Notes under the pieces: model-generated
What the model saw: only the letters and a program-made list of their open reading frames with translations
Database searches by the model: none
Told to the model about the DNA's origin: nothing
In this document: positions 1 through 5,337 of the stretch, in pieces
Layout: every line of letters starts with the position of its first letter
How positions within the stretch are numbered: position 1 is the stretch's first letter
Assembly: GCA_028819835.1 (NCBI GenBank)
Contig: JAPPKR010000070.1
Location: 1 to 11,902, forward strand
Length of the DNA: 11,902 nucleotides
Source: a bacterium
GTDB taxonomy: Bacteria; Actinomycetota; Acidimicrobiia; UBA5794; ZC4RG35
Reading direction: 5' to 3'
Program-made: the position numbers and the translations under genes

Positions 1-145
1 GCTGGGGATCCCCGAGAACACCGCTCCCCTGGGGGTGGTGACCATCGGCCACCCCGCCCCCGACCGCCGCTCCAGTTCCCTGGCGCGGGGAAGGCGACCC
101 CGATCGGAGACCGTCCACTACCAGCGCTGGGGTGGCGACGCCTGA
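1..145 (+). CDS. Nitroreductase family protein, C-terminal fragment
   Basis: Only the last 47 residues and the TGA stop are in the window; the start lies left of the edge. The frame reads LGIPENTAPLGVVTIGHPAP, then a basic RRSSSLARGRRP-type stretch and an ending VHYQRWGGDA. The 'LGIP...PLGVV.IGHPAP..R' pattern followed by a charged tail and a terminal His/Arg/Trp is the C-terminal signature I know from FMN-dependent nitroreductase-fold proteins of actinobacteria. In that family this segment closes over the flavin and contributes to dimerisation. The substrate cannot be guessed. The next gene, a lipoprotein, begins 31 bases downstream on the same strand but seems to have its own promoter. Family assignment rests on a short C-terminal match only. 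Confidence 0.6.
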   Translation, partial: LGIPENTAPLGVVTIGHPAPDRRSSSLARGRRPRSETVHYQRWGGDA

Positions 146-164
146 ACCCCGGCCCGGCCTCAAC

Positions 165-170
165 TAGCCT
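165..170 (+). promoter_or_regulatory. Candidate -10 box for a leaderless lipoprotein mRNA
   Basis: TAGCCT fits the actinobacterial -10 pattern TAnnnT and ends 6 bases before the ATG at 177, so transcription would begin at or next to the start codon. No Shine-Dalgarno sequence fits that ATG, which supports a leaderless message. The -35 side is weak (CTGAAC-like at 142-147). The same octamer TAGCCTGG occurs upstream of the crotonase gene at 3720-3727. This is inference from spacing. Confidence 0.35.
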
Positions 171-176
171 GGATAG

Positions 177-1097
177 ATGCTTCGCAGGGGGCTGATGGCC
201 GGACTTGTTCTGATCGCGGCCTGCATACCGGCGGAGGCGCCCACCTCCACCACCGTCGCCGCGCCGGTTTCCGTGACGCCTGCCCCAACCTCCACCACCG
301 CCCCCTCCACCACCACTACAACCAGTCCGCCTCCGGTGCTCACCACCTCCACAACCCGGATGTCCGAAACCCCCGAGCCCCGGCCCATACCTCCCTGCCT
401 CACCCCCGAGCCCCCTTTCGGAGGTGAAGGAGAGATCGGCAGCTACAGCCCGACCGGGTCGGACTCGGCGATCCTGGTCTCCATCGACTGGCAGTCCTGG
501 GGGGAGTGCGATCGCTTCGTGTTCTCCATGGCCAGCCCGGAGGGAGCGCCCACCCTGGTGCCACCCCCCGCATTGCTGACCTCTTTCGCCGAGCACGGGG
601 TGGTCCGGCTGCAACTCGGTGAGGGAGATGAGACCTCGGCGGTCTCCTACCAGTTGGTGAACACGCCGCTGGTCGACCGCATCTACGTGGTGAAGGCGCC
701 CGACGCAGGACTGATCGTGGACCTTCACGTCCCCGAGCCGGTCTCGGCCAGGATGATTCCCAGTTCCGCTCCCGCCACCCTGACACTCGACCTCCGGTCC
801 GGGAACATCCCTTTCTCCCGCAAGCCGGTGGTCGGCGCCTCGGCGGTCCTGTTCCTGCCGTCGGGTCGGGAGGAGATCCATTATCCCTTCACGGTCAACG
901 GGTATCTGCGTCCGGGGATTCGTGAGTCGGTGGCCACCCTCACCGGCCCGGACGGCACGGTGACCGAGGCCCGGTTCCCCCTGGCGGGCACCGACGACCT
1001 GTGGTCGAGTTTCGTGGCGGTCTTCCTGGAGGGTCCGGCCGGATGGGCCACCCTGCAGGTGGAGGATGCCCAGGCCCGGGTGTTCTTCGAGAACTGA
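177..1097 (+). CDS. Secreted lipoprotein, Thr/Ser/Pro linker, AMIN-like and Gmad2-like C-terminal regions
   Basis: 306 residues. The N-terminus has two arginines (3-4), a short hydrophobic core and a lipobox LIAAC with Cys16 as the likely lipidated residue, so the protein should be anchored outside the cell membrane. Residues 22-65 are a low-complexity Thr/Ser/Pro tether, typical of actinobacterial surface lipoproteins. The globular part has two possible beta-domains. Residues about 105-205 contain CDRFVFSM and resemble the AMIN-like domain ('DR.VFE..'). Residues about 225-303 contain FTVNGYLRPGI, DGTVTEARFPL and a Phe-rich end, and recall Gmad2/Ig-like modules of cell-envelope proteins. Cys74 and Cys111 could form a disulfide. 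I chose ATG 177 because it gives a full signal peptide. ATG 195 has AGGGGG in front but would leave only nine residues before the lipobox Cys. Function is unknown; a role in envelope binding is inference. Confidence 0.75.
   Translation: MLRRGLMAGLVLIAACIPAEAPTSTTVAAPVSVTPAPTSTTAPSTTTTTSPPPVLTTSTTRMSETPEPRPIPPCLTPEPPFGGEGEIGSYSPTGSDSAILVSIDWQSWGECDRFVFSMASPEGAPTLVPPPALLTSFAEHGVVRLQLGEGDETSAVSYQLVNTPLVDRIYVVKAPDAGLIVDLHVPEPVSARMIPSSAPATLTLDLRSGNIPFSRKPVVGASAVLFLPSGREEIHYPFTVNGYLRPGIRESVATLTGPDGTVTEARFPLAGTDDLWSSFVAVFLEGPAGWATLQVEDAQARVFFEN
243..300 (+). repeat. Short repeats coding for the Thr-rich linker
   Basis: ACCTCCACCACCG occurs at 243-255 and again at 288-300, 45 bases (15 codons) apart and in frame. 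A related CCTCCACCACCA follows at 304-315. They encode the Thr/Ser tether of the lipoprotein. Such in-frame repeats can change linker length by slippage or recombination. Confidence 0.5.
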
Positions 1098-1120
1098 GGC
1101 ATCCCTTCAGGGGCAGGACC

Positions 1121-1140
1121 GGTCGGCCGGCCCGCTGACC
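1121..1140. terminator. Candidate hairpin between convergent lipoprotein gene and rimM
   Basis: GGTCGGC pairs with GCTGACC around a six-base loop: seven pairs on the plus strand, one of them a G-U. It lies 24 bases after the lipoprotein stop and 36 bases past the rimM stop. There is no T-run, and on the minus strand the wobble becomes an A-C mismatch, so it serves the lipoprotein better than rimM. It is weak evidence for a shared terminator. Confidence 0.3.
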
Positions 1141-1175
1141 ACGGGGAAGGCCGAGACCCCGGGGCCGACGACCCG

Positions 1176-1658
1176 CTAGAGCAACCCGGGAAGGTCGACG
1201 AGGGTGAGATACCCGTCGGGAAGATTCACAGACGGCACGAGTTCGTCCACGAAGGGAACCTCCCGCAACCCGGATGGGGTCTCGATCACCAGCCGACTCT
1301 GGGCCTCCGACCACTCCACTCCCCTCACTCTCCCCACCACCTTCCCCCTCGCCGTCCTGACTTCCAGTCCCTCCAGTTCATCGGGCCAGAATTCCTCCGA
1401 GTCCAGCGGTCGACGCTGGCGCTCCTCGATGTAGAGTTCGGCGCCCCTCAGCTTCTCGGCTGAGGTCCGGTCGGACACCTTCACGAATTTGACCAGCAGC
1501 CTCTCCAGGTGGGTGCGGGTCCTCTCCACTTCCAACGCTCCCCTTCCCGCCGTCATGACCCTTGCTCCGGGCTCGAAGCGGTGGGGATCGTCGGTGTCCG
1601 GCCACACATAGACGGCGCCGTCCAATCCGTGCGGGCGCCCCACCCGCCCGACCACCAC
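1176..1658 (-). CDS. rimM: Ribosome maturation factor RimM
   Basis: 160 residues. RimM binds S19 in the 30S head and assists 16S rRNA processing and assembly in the cytoplasm. The N-terminal beta-barrel (about 1-83) shows the family opening VVGRVGRPHGLDGAVYVW, then FEPG and the conserved LVKFVKVSDRTSAEKLRG element. The PRC-barrel (about 88-160) shows EEFWPDELEGLEV and EVPFVDELVPSVN. Length is near the family norm of about 170. The start is set at GTG 1658 (GTG 1655 is equally possible), because homologues begin with this VVG stretch and because it lies 4 bases after the khpA stop. Extending upstream to ATG 1733 would read khpA DNA in a second frame and adds nothing family-like. No clear Shine-Dalgarno precedes the GTG, so translation probably depends on khpA termination. 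It is the last gene of the operon; trmD does not follow. Confidence 0.92.
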   Translation of the reverse strand: MVVGRVGRPHGLDGAVYVWPDTDDPHRFEPGARVMTAGRGALEVERTRTHLERLLVKFVKVSDRTSAEKLRGAELYIEERQRRPLDSEEFWPDELEGLEVRTARGKVVGRVRGVEWSEAQSRLVIETPSGLREVPFVDELVPSVNLPDGYLTLVDLPGLL

Positions 1659-1662
1659 CCTG

Positions 1663-1911
1663 TCAGTCGAGGAATTCGATCTCGACAATCCAGTCATCGT
1701 CACAGACGAGTTGAGCCAGAGTCCGTATGGCATTGGCGGTCCTCCCCCGTCGGCCGATCAGCCTGCCCATATCCTGTTTGGCGGCCCGGACCTCGGCCAG
1801 CACCCGCCTCGGCCGGTTCGTCACCATCGTCACGTTTACCTCGGAGGGCCTCTCGACGATCTCCCTCACCAGGTATCCGACCAACCGTTCCACCCTGTCG
1901 GCGTCGCTCAT
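1663..1911 (-). CDS. khpA: KH-domain RNA-binding protein KhpA
   Basis: 82 residues, a single small KH domain. The GXXG RNA-contact loop is visible as LIGRRGRTANAIRTL (Gly53-Arg-Arg-Gly56), preceded by the beta-strand VLAEVRAAKQDMGR; the acidic C-terminus ends EIEFLD. KhpA proteins bind structured RNAs and in several Gram-positive bacteria work with KhpB/Jag in cell-division and envelope control. The position between rpsP and rimM is the classic location. The start is ATG 1911, not ATG 1917: GGAGG sits at 1918-1922, six bases from 1911 but touching 1917. That Shine-Dalgarno directly follows the rpsP stop (TGA 1925-1923), so the two genes are translationally linked. Reading-frame and family calls are firm. 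Confidence 0.92.
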   Translation of the reverse strand: MSDADRVERLVGYLVREIVERPSEVNVTMVTNRPRRVLAEVRAAKQDMGRLIGRRGRTANAIRTLAQLVCDDDWIVEIEFLD

Positions 1912-1922
1912 GCCCATCCTCC

Positions 1923-2288
1923 TCAGGTTGCCCGGGTCTCGGCGGCGGCCACCGCCTTCTCACCGGAAGCAGGACCGGGGTCCGGCGCGGCGGCCGACGT
2001 CTCGTCGCTGACTCGATGCGCCTTGCCCGCTATCACCCGGTACCGGGTCCAGGCGCCCGAGATCTCCATCAGCTTGCGGACGCGGTCGGAGGGCTGGGCC
2101 CCCTTCACCAGCCAGTCCACCGCCCGGTCGTTTTCGATCTCGATCAGCGACGGTTCAGCCAGGGGATCGTAACGGCCGATCTGTTCAATGTATCGCCCGT
2201 CGCGGGGCTTCCTTCCATCGGTCACAACCACCCGGTAGCTGGGCGTCTTCTTCTTCCCCATCCTCATGAGACGGATGCGTACCGCCAT
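1923..2288 (-). CDS. rpsP: 30S ribosomal protein S16
   Basis: 121 residues. S16 is a primary assembly protein of the 30S body. The start [20 protein letters not shown] and the following [20 protein letters not shown] and DPL are unmistakable, as is [17 protein letters not shown]. Beyond about residue 88 comes an Ala/Pro/Glu-rich tail of some 33 residues, as found in many actinobacterial S16 proteins, which looks disordered. ATG 2288 is preferred over ATG 2294: AGAGGTGA in the last ffh codons lies at the right distance from 2288 and almost touches 2294, and the family begins MAVRIR. It starts 6 bases after the ffh stop (2297-2295), so it is in the same operon. Confidence 0.96.
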   Translation of the reverse strand: MAVRIRLMRMGKKKTPSYRVVVTDGRKPRDGRYIEQIGRYDPLAEPSLIEIENDRAVDWLVKGAQPSDRVRKLMEISGAWTRYRVIAGKAHRVSDETSAAAPDPGPASGEKAVAAAETRAT

Positions 2289-2294
2289 GTTCAT

Positions 2295-3650
2295 TCACCT
2301 CTTGCGTCGTCGTCGGGTCCTGGCCGGCTGGAGAAGCCCTTCCATTCCCATTCCGGGGAACTTCCCCCTGCCGGACAGCATGTTCATCATTTTCTGGGTA
2401 TCGGCGAACCTCTTCAGCAACCGGTTCACCGCGGTAACGGTGGTGCCCGACCCCGTCGCGATCCGACGCCGACGGCTGCCGGTGATCAACTTGGGATTGC
2501 GCCGCTCCTCGGGGGTCATCGAGTGGATGATCCCCACGGTGCGTCGCATTTCGTCATCGCTCAATCCGGCGATGCCTGTTCGGGCCCCACCGGGCATCAT
2601 AGCAAGAACCGCGTCCAATCCCCCCATCCGACGCAGGCTGTGAAGTTGCTCCAGGAAGTCGTCGAGGCCGAGACTCTGCGAAGTGGCGGCGCGGACGAAC
2701 TTCTCCGCATCCGCCCGAGGGGTCACGGCTTCGGCCTTCTCTATGAGAGTGAGCACGTCTCCCATCCCCAGGATCCGGGACGCCATACGGTCGGGATGGA
2801 ACACCGAGAGGGCCGCCAACTCCTCGCCCTCTCCCACCAGCTTGACCTTCTGCCCGGTGGCCTCCGTGACCGAGATGGCCGCCCCGCCCCGCGCGTCTCC
2901 ATCCAGTTTGGAGAGGACGATCCCGGTCAGGTCCACCCGTTCGGAGAACCCCTGCGCCACCGTGACCGCGTCCTGGCCGGTCATGGCGTCCACCACCAGC
3001 AGCGTCTCCTGGGGCCGAGCGATTTCGGACATGGCGGCCAGTTCGTTCATCAACCGTTGATCGATCTGCAGCCGACCGGCGGTGTCGATCACCACTGCGT
3101 CGTTGCCCCGACCCCGAGCGTGTCGCAGGCCCGCCCGCACCACCCGCTGGGGACTGGACGCCTCCGGCTCGCTGTAGACGGCCACTCCCGCTCTTTCCCC
3201 GAGTGTCACCAACTGCTCGACCGCGGCAGGGCGCTGCAGGTCCGCGGCCACCAGGAGTGGCCGCTTCTGGTAGTTCTCCCGCAGGTGAAGCGCCAGCTTG
3301 GCGGCAGTGGTGGTCTTCCCGGACCCCTGGAGACCCACCAGCATCACGGTGAGGGGCGATCCCTTCACCACCAGGGGCGCGGGCTCCTCGCCCAGGGTCT
3401 TGACCAACTCCGAGTGGACGATCTTGATCACCTGCTGGCCGGGGGTGAGGCTCTTGGACACCTCGGCGCCCCGGCCTCTTTTGGCGATCCGCTCGCAGAG
3501 ACTGTTGACCACCTGGATGTTGACGTCTGCTTCCAGCAGGGCCAGGCGCACCTCCCGGAGGGCCGATCGCAGGTCCGCCTGCGAGAGCCGACCTTTTCCC
3601 TTGAGGCGGGTGAAGATAGACGAGAATCTCTCGGTGAGTGACTCGAACAT
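2295..3650 (-). CDS. ffh: Signal recognition particle protein Ffh (SRP54 GTPase)
   Basis: 451 residues, normal for Ffh. It binds 4.5S RNA and signal sequences of nascent chains and docks with FtsY at the membrane. The N domain (1-about 90) starts MFESLTERFSSIFTRLKGKG. The G domain has P-loop GLQGSGKTTT (106-115), DLQRPAA (137-143), DTAGR (189-193), a G4 motif SKLD (247-250; TKLD in many homologues) and FHPDRMASRILGMGDVL leading out of it. The Met-rich M domain (about 295-451) holds the SRP-RNA helix-turn region SRRRRIATGSGTTVTAVNRL (392-411) and ends in a basic RTRRRRKR tail. ATG 3650 is chosen: AAGGGG lies seven bases upstream and the protein begins as in homologues. The same frame stays open to 3707, but those 19 codons do not resemble Ffh. 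First gene of the operon. Confidence 0.97.
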   Translation of the reverse strand: MFESLTERFSSIFTRLKGKGRLSQADLRSALREVRLALLEADVNIQVVNSLCERIAKRGRGAEVSKSLTPGQQVIKIVHSELVKTLGEEPAPLVVKGSPLTVMLVGLQGSGKTTTAAKLALHLRENYQKRPLLVAADLQRPAAVEQLVTLGERAGVAVYSEPEASSPQRVVRAGLRHARGRGNDAVVIDTAGRLQIDQRLMNELAAMSEIARPQETLLVVDAMTGQDAVTVAQGFSERVDLTGIVLSKLDGDARGGAAISVTEATGQKVKLVGEGEELAALSVFHPDRMASRILGMGDVLTLIEKAEAVTPRADAEKFVRAATSQSLGLDDFLEQLHSLRRMGGLDAVLAMMPGGARTGIAGLSDDEMRRTVGIIHSMTPEERRNPKLITGSRRRRIATGSGTTVTAVNRLLKRFADTQKMMNMLSGRGKFPGMGMEGLLQPARTRRRRKR

Positions 3651-3749
3651 CACATCACCCCTTCGGGCGTCGACCGAACGGCGGGTGGTGAGCATTCCCT
3701 TCTCCACCCGTCGACGGAGTAGCCTGGCAGATGTCCGTCAAGGAGCGAC
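3651..3749. promoter_or_regulatory. Divergent control region between ffh and the crotonase gene
   Basis: 99 bases between two divergent start codons must hold promoters for both sides unless one starts inside the other gene. For the plus strand, TAGCCT at 3720-3725 is a TAnnnT -10 candidate that would give a leader of about 18 bases carrying AAGGAG (3740-3745), four bases before ATG 3750. For the minus strand, TTGACG (3741-3736) looks like a -35 hexamer, but no convincing -10 follows at 16-18 bases. A perfect 10-base palindrome CCGTCGACGG lies at 3708-3717, and its core CGTCGAC recurs at 3668-3674. Either could be a protein-binding site; no regulator is known. Confidence 0.4.
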
Positions 3750-4541
3750 ATGGAACGCCATTTGCCAACCATCGGTATCCAGCGTACCGGAGATGTGCTG
3801 ACAGCCGTCATAGATAACCCCCGTTCTCCCCTCAACACCGTGGACGGCCAACTCCACGAGGACCTGACCGCCCTGTTCAGGATGCTGAAGCGAGAGGACG
3901 AGGCGCGGGTGGCGATCCTCACCGGAAGCGGGCGGGCGTTCTCGGCAGGCGGGGACTTCGGATGGTTCCCGACCCTGCGGGACACTGAGACCTTGGACCA
4001 CCTCCGCCGGGACGCAAAGCAGCTCATCTGGGACCTGGTGGACATAGAGATCCCCATCATCGCCGCCGTCAACGGCCCGGCGGTGGGCCTGGGCGCCTCG
4101 ATAGCCCTGCTGTGCGACGTGATCTTCATGTCCGCCGACGCCGTCATCTCCGATCCCCACGTCCGGGTGGGTCTGGTGGCGGGAGACGGGGGCACCGCCA
4201 TCTGGCCGCTCCTGGTGGGCCCGGCCCGCGCCAAGGAGTACCTGATGACGGGAGACCCCCTCTCCGCCGAGGAGGCGGAGCGGATCGGGCTGGTGAACAG
4301 GGTGTTCCCTCCCGAGAAGCTTCTCCCCGAGGCCACCGCCTTCGCGGAACGGCTGGCACGGGGCGCTCCCCTGGCCATCCGCTTCACCAAGATGGCCGTC
4401 AACAAGCTGATCAAGGACGCGCTGAACGTCGCCTTCGACTCGGCGGGGGGATGGGAGCTATTGACCTTCCTGTCCGACGACCACGACGAAGCCCTGCAGG
4501 CCATCGCCGAGAGACGACCCCCCAACTTCGAAGGCCGCTGA
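3750..4541 (+). CDS. Crotonase-superfamily protein (enoyl-CoA hydratase/isomerase fold), atypical active site
   Basis: 263 residues, full length for the fold. It should bind an acyl-CoA thioester in the cytoplasm. Both oxyanion-hole elements are present: AFSAGGDF (63-70) and GPAVGLGASIALLCD (109-123). By alignment to rat enoyl-CoA hydratase, Glu144 is Ser117 and Glu164 is His137 (in VISDPHVRVGLVAGDGGT), so neither hydratase glutamate is kept. Asp146 in the GDGGT motif falls where delta3,5-delta2,4-dienoyl-CoA isomerase has its Asp204. The rest (GPARAKEYLMTGD, EEAERIGLVNRVF) is standard. I recall a group of annotated 'enoyl-CoA hydratase/isomerase' proteins sharing the DPHVRVGLVAGDGG segment, so this is probably a subfamily trait rather than a broken gene. 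Reaction unknown: isomerase, hydrolase or other CoA chemistry. AAGGAG precedes the ATG. Monocistronic, closed by the hairpin at 4548. Confidence 0.88.
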   Translation: MERHLPTIGIQRTGDVLTAVIDNPRSPLNTVDGQLHEDLTALFRMLKREDEARVAILTGSGRAFSAGGDFGWFPTLRDTETLDHLRRDAKQLIWDLVDIEIPIIAAVNGPAVGLGASIALLCDVIFMSADAVISDPHVRVGLVAGDGGTAIWPLLVGPARAKEYLMTGDPLSAEEAERIGLVNRVFPPEKLLPEATAFAERLARGAPLAIRFTKMAVNKLIKDALNVAFDSAGGWELLTFLSDDHDEALQAIAERRPPNFEGR

Positions 4542-4547
4542 CCATCC

Positions 4548-4567
4548 GGCCCGGCCGTTCCCGGGCC
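4548..4567 (+). terminator. GC-rich hairpin terminator after the crotonase gene
   Basis: A perfect 7-base-pair stem, GGCCCGG/CCGGGCC, with loop CCGTTC begins six bases after the crotonase stop. Only TTGTGG follows in place of a T-run. GC-only stems with weak tails are common as terminators in high-GC actinobacteria. It also isolates the next gene from read-through. Confidence 0.5.
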
Positions 4568-4585
4568 TTGTGGCGTGCACCGATG

Positions 4586-4665
4586 TATAGTGATCTCATA
4601 CTCCCGCGGTGGGGGTGCAGTGCAGTGGAGTACTCGGGAGCCAGCCGGGAAAGGGGGCGACATAA
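4586..4665 (+). promoter_or_regulatory. Promoter box and long structured leader of the small coiled-coil gene
   Basis: TATAGT (4586-4591) is the best -10 hexamer in this gap; no good -35 accompanies it. Transcription from it would give a leader of about 65-70 bases, long for this window. The leader contains CTCCCG (4601-4606) that can pair with CGGGAG (4635-4640) around a 28-base loop, a GTGCAGTGCAGTGG repeat-like segment and the palindrome GAGTACTC (4628-4635). AAGGGGG (4651-4657) then sits eight bases before ATG 4666. I do not recognise a known riboswitch. Confidence 0.4.
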
Positions 4666-4959
4666 ATGGCAACAACCGTAGATACTCATAGAGAGGTGAA
4701 GAATCTCGTGGGCGCCGGGTTGGAAGAACCCCAAGCCGAGGCGGTGGTCGGCACTGTCATGGCAGCGCGTGCCGGACTGGCAACCAAGGCAGACCTGGAT
4801 GTCCTACGGACGGAGTGGCGGGCGGATCTGAACCTTCTGCGGGCCGAAGTCCGAGCAGATATGAGAGAGTTGAAACTGGAGTTGATCAAGTGGCTGGGCG
4901 GCACGACCATTGCCATGGGCGGCATCGCGGTGGCGGCGTTGAGTCTGATCCTGGGCTAG
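4666..4959 (+). CDS. Small coiled-coil protein with C-terminal membrane helix (CCDC90/DUF1640-like)
   Basis: 97 residues. Residues 18-38 (GLEEPQAEAVVGTVMAARAG) form the short helical opening seen in DUF1640/CCDC90-like proteins, followed by LATKADLDVLRTEWRADLNL and ADMRELKLELIKW, a continuous heptad-like coiled coil (about 39-75). Residues about 77-96 (GTTIAMGGIAVAALSLILG) form one transmembrane helix ending at the C-terminus. The layout suggests a self-assembling coiled-coil stalk held at the membrane. Eukaryotic relatives (MCUR1/CCDC90) act at the inner mitochondrial membrane; the bacterial role is not known and I do not assign one. Shine-Dalgarno AAGGGGG is well placed. A sampled 60-base stretch (4681-4740) is about 57% G+C against about 68% in the crotonase gene, a possible sign of different origin. 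It stands alone between hairpin 4548 and the gene-free stretch. Confidence 0.75.
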   Translation: MATTVDTHREVKNLVGAGLEEPQAEAVVGTVMAARAGLATKADLDVLRTEWRADLNLLRAEVRADMRELKLELIKWLGGTTIAMGGIAVAALSLILG

Positions 4960-5040
4960 GAGTGTTGCCTCGGCGGGCTGGAGACTAAGAGTTTTCCCGA
5001 AGGCTATCTCTTCTCCCCTCCCACCCAATAATCACATAAG

Positions 5041-5102
5041 CGCGAGAGTCTCGGCTCCTATTTAGGAATGTCGCGAAATTCTCGGCCCCTATTTCGGGAA
5101 CC
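5041..5102. repeat. Two 31-base imperfect tandem repeats with an internal dyad
   Basis: Unit 1 (5041-5071) and unit 2 (5072-5102) match at 23 of their first 28 positions with no gap. Shared blocks are CGCGA, TCTCGGC and CCTATTT. Unit 1 contains a perfect dyad TCCTA-TT-TAGGA; unit 2 has the same dyad with one mismatched pair (CCCTATTTCGGG). The arrangement looks like an iterated protein-binding site, yet both neighbouring genes end toward it. Confidence 0.6.
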
Positions 5103-5136
5103 CTCCCCCACCACCACCTTTCCATGGGTCGAACAG

Positions 5137-5160
5137 GCTCTGTCCAGCCTGAGACAGGGC
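5137..5160 (+). terminator. Possible hairpin terminator downstream of the coiled-coil gene
   Basis: GCTCTGTC can pair with GACAGGGC (eight pairs including one G-U) around an eight-base loop, followed by TTGTTGATT. It could end the message of the coiled-coil gene, although 177 bases past its stop is far. Confidence 0.3.
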
Positions 5161-5308
5161 TTGTTGATTAGGTCGATCTGATCCCTCGAGGCGGTCCGGC
5201 CGGCGCCTGGGCGGACGGTCTTGGTGCTTGGCTCCTGTCAATATGGAATGCCGGTGGGACAGAATCAACCTCCCGATCGGAACTTTTTTCACACCCCGTG
5301 GCAAGACA

Positions 5309-5324
5309 GATGTCGACCGACATC
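5309..5324 (-). terminator. Hairpin just past the acyl-CoA dehydrogenase operon
   Basis: GATGTC pairs with GACATC around a four-base loop, six perfect pairs, starting 13 bases after the stop of the last gene of the minus-strand operon (TAG 5340-5338). There is no strict T-run: TGTCTTGCC follows on that strand. Position is the main argument. Confidence 0.35.
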
Positions 5325-5337
5325 GCCACAGTTCACC

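Larger units (their letters stand above)
4960..5337. other. Gene-free stretch of about 380 bases between convergent genes
   Basis: No open frame here looks like a protein. The stretch holds a pair of 31-base tandem repeats (5041-5102), two hairpins (5137-5160 and 5309-5324) and an A/T-rich GAACTTTTTTC run near 5280-5290. Base composition around the repeats is about 53% G+C, below the flanking genes. TTCCCGAA near 4994-5001 is the inverse of TTCGGGAA at 5093-5100. No transposase, tRNA or target duplication was found. Confidence 0.6.

Noticed and set aside
1509..3641. Open frame of about 710 codons on the plus strand opposite rimM, khpA, rpsP and ffh
   Set aside because: Antisense to four clear housekeeping genes; rich in His, Pro, Arg and Gly as expected of a reversed GC-rich frame; no family-like segment.
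3651..3707. N-terminal extension of Ffh by 19 residues
   Set aside because: Not family-like, occupies the divergent promoter region, and ATG 3650 has a well-placed AAGGGG.
4601..4657. Known riboswitch in the coiled-coil gene leader
   Set aside because: I could not match it to any class I know; only a six-pair closing stem is evident, so it stays an unexplained leader.
5041..5102. CRISPR array
   Set aside because: Only two units, directly adjacent with no spacer, imperfect, and no cas gene nearby.
5089..5304. Small minus-strand frame of 71 codons in the gene-free stretch
   Set aside because: No recognisable family, crosses both the repeat and the hairpin, no convincing ribosome site.
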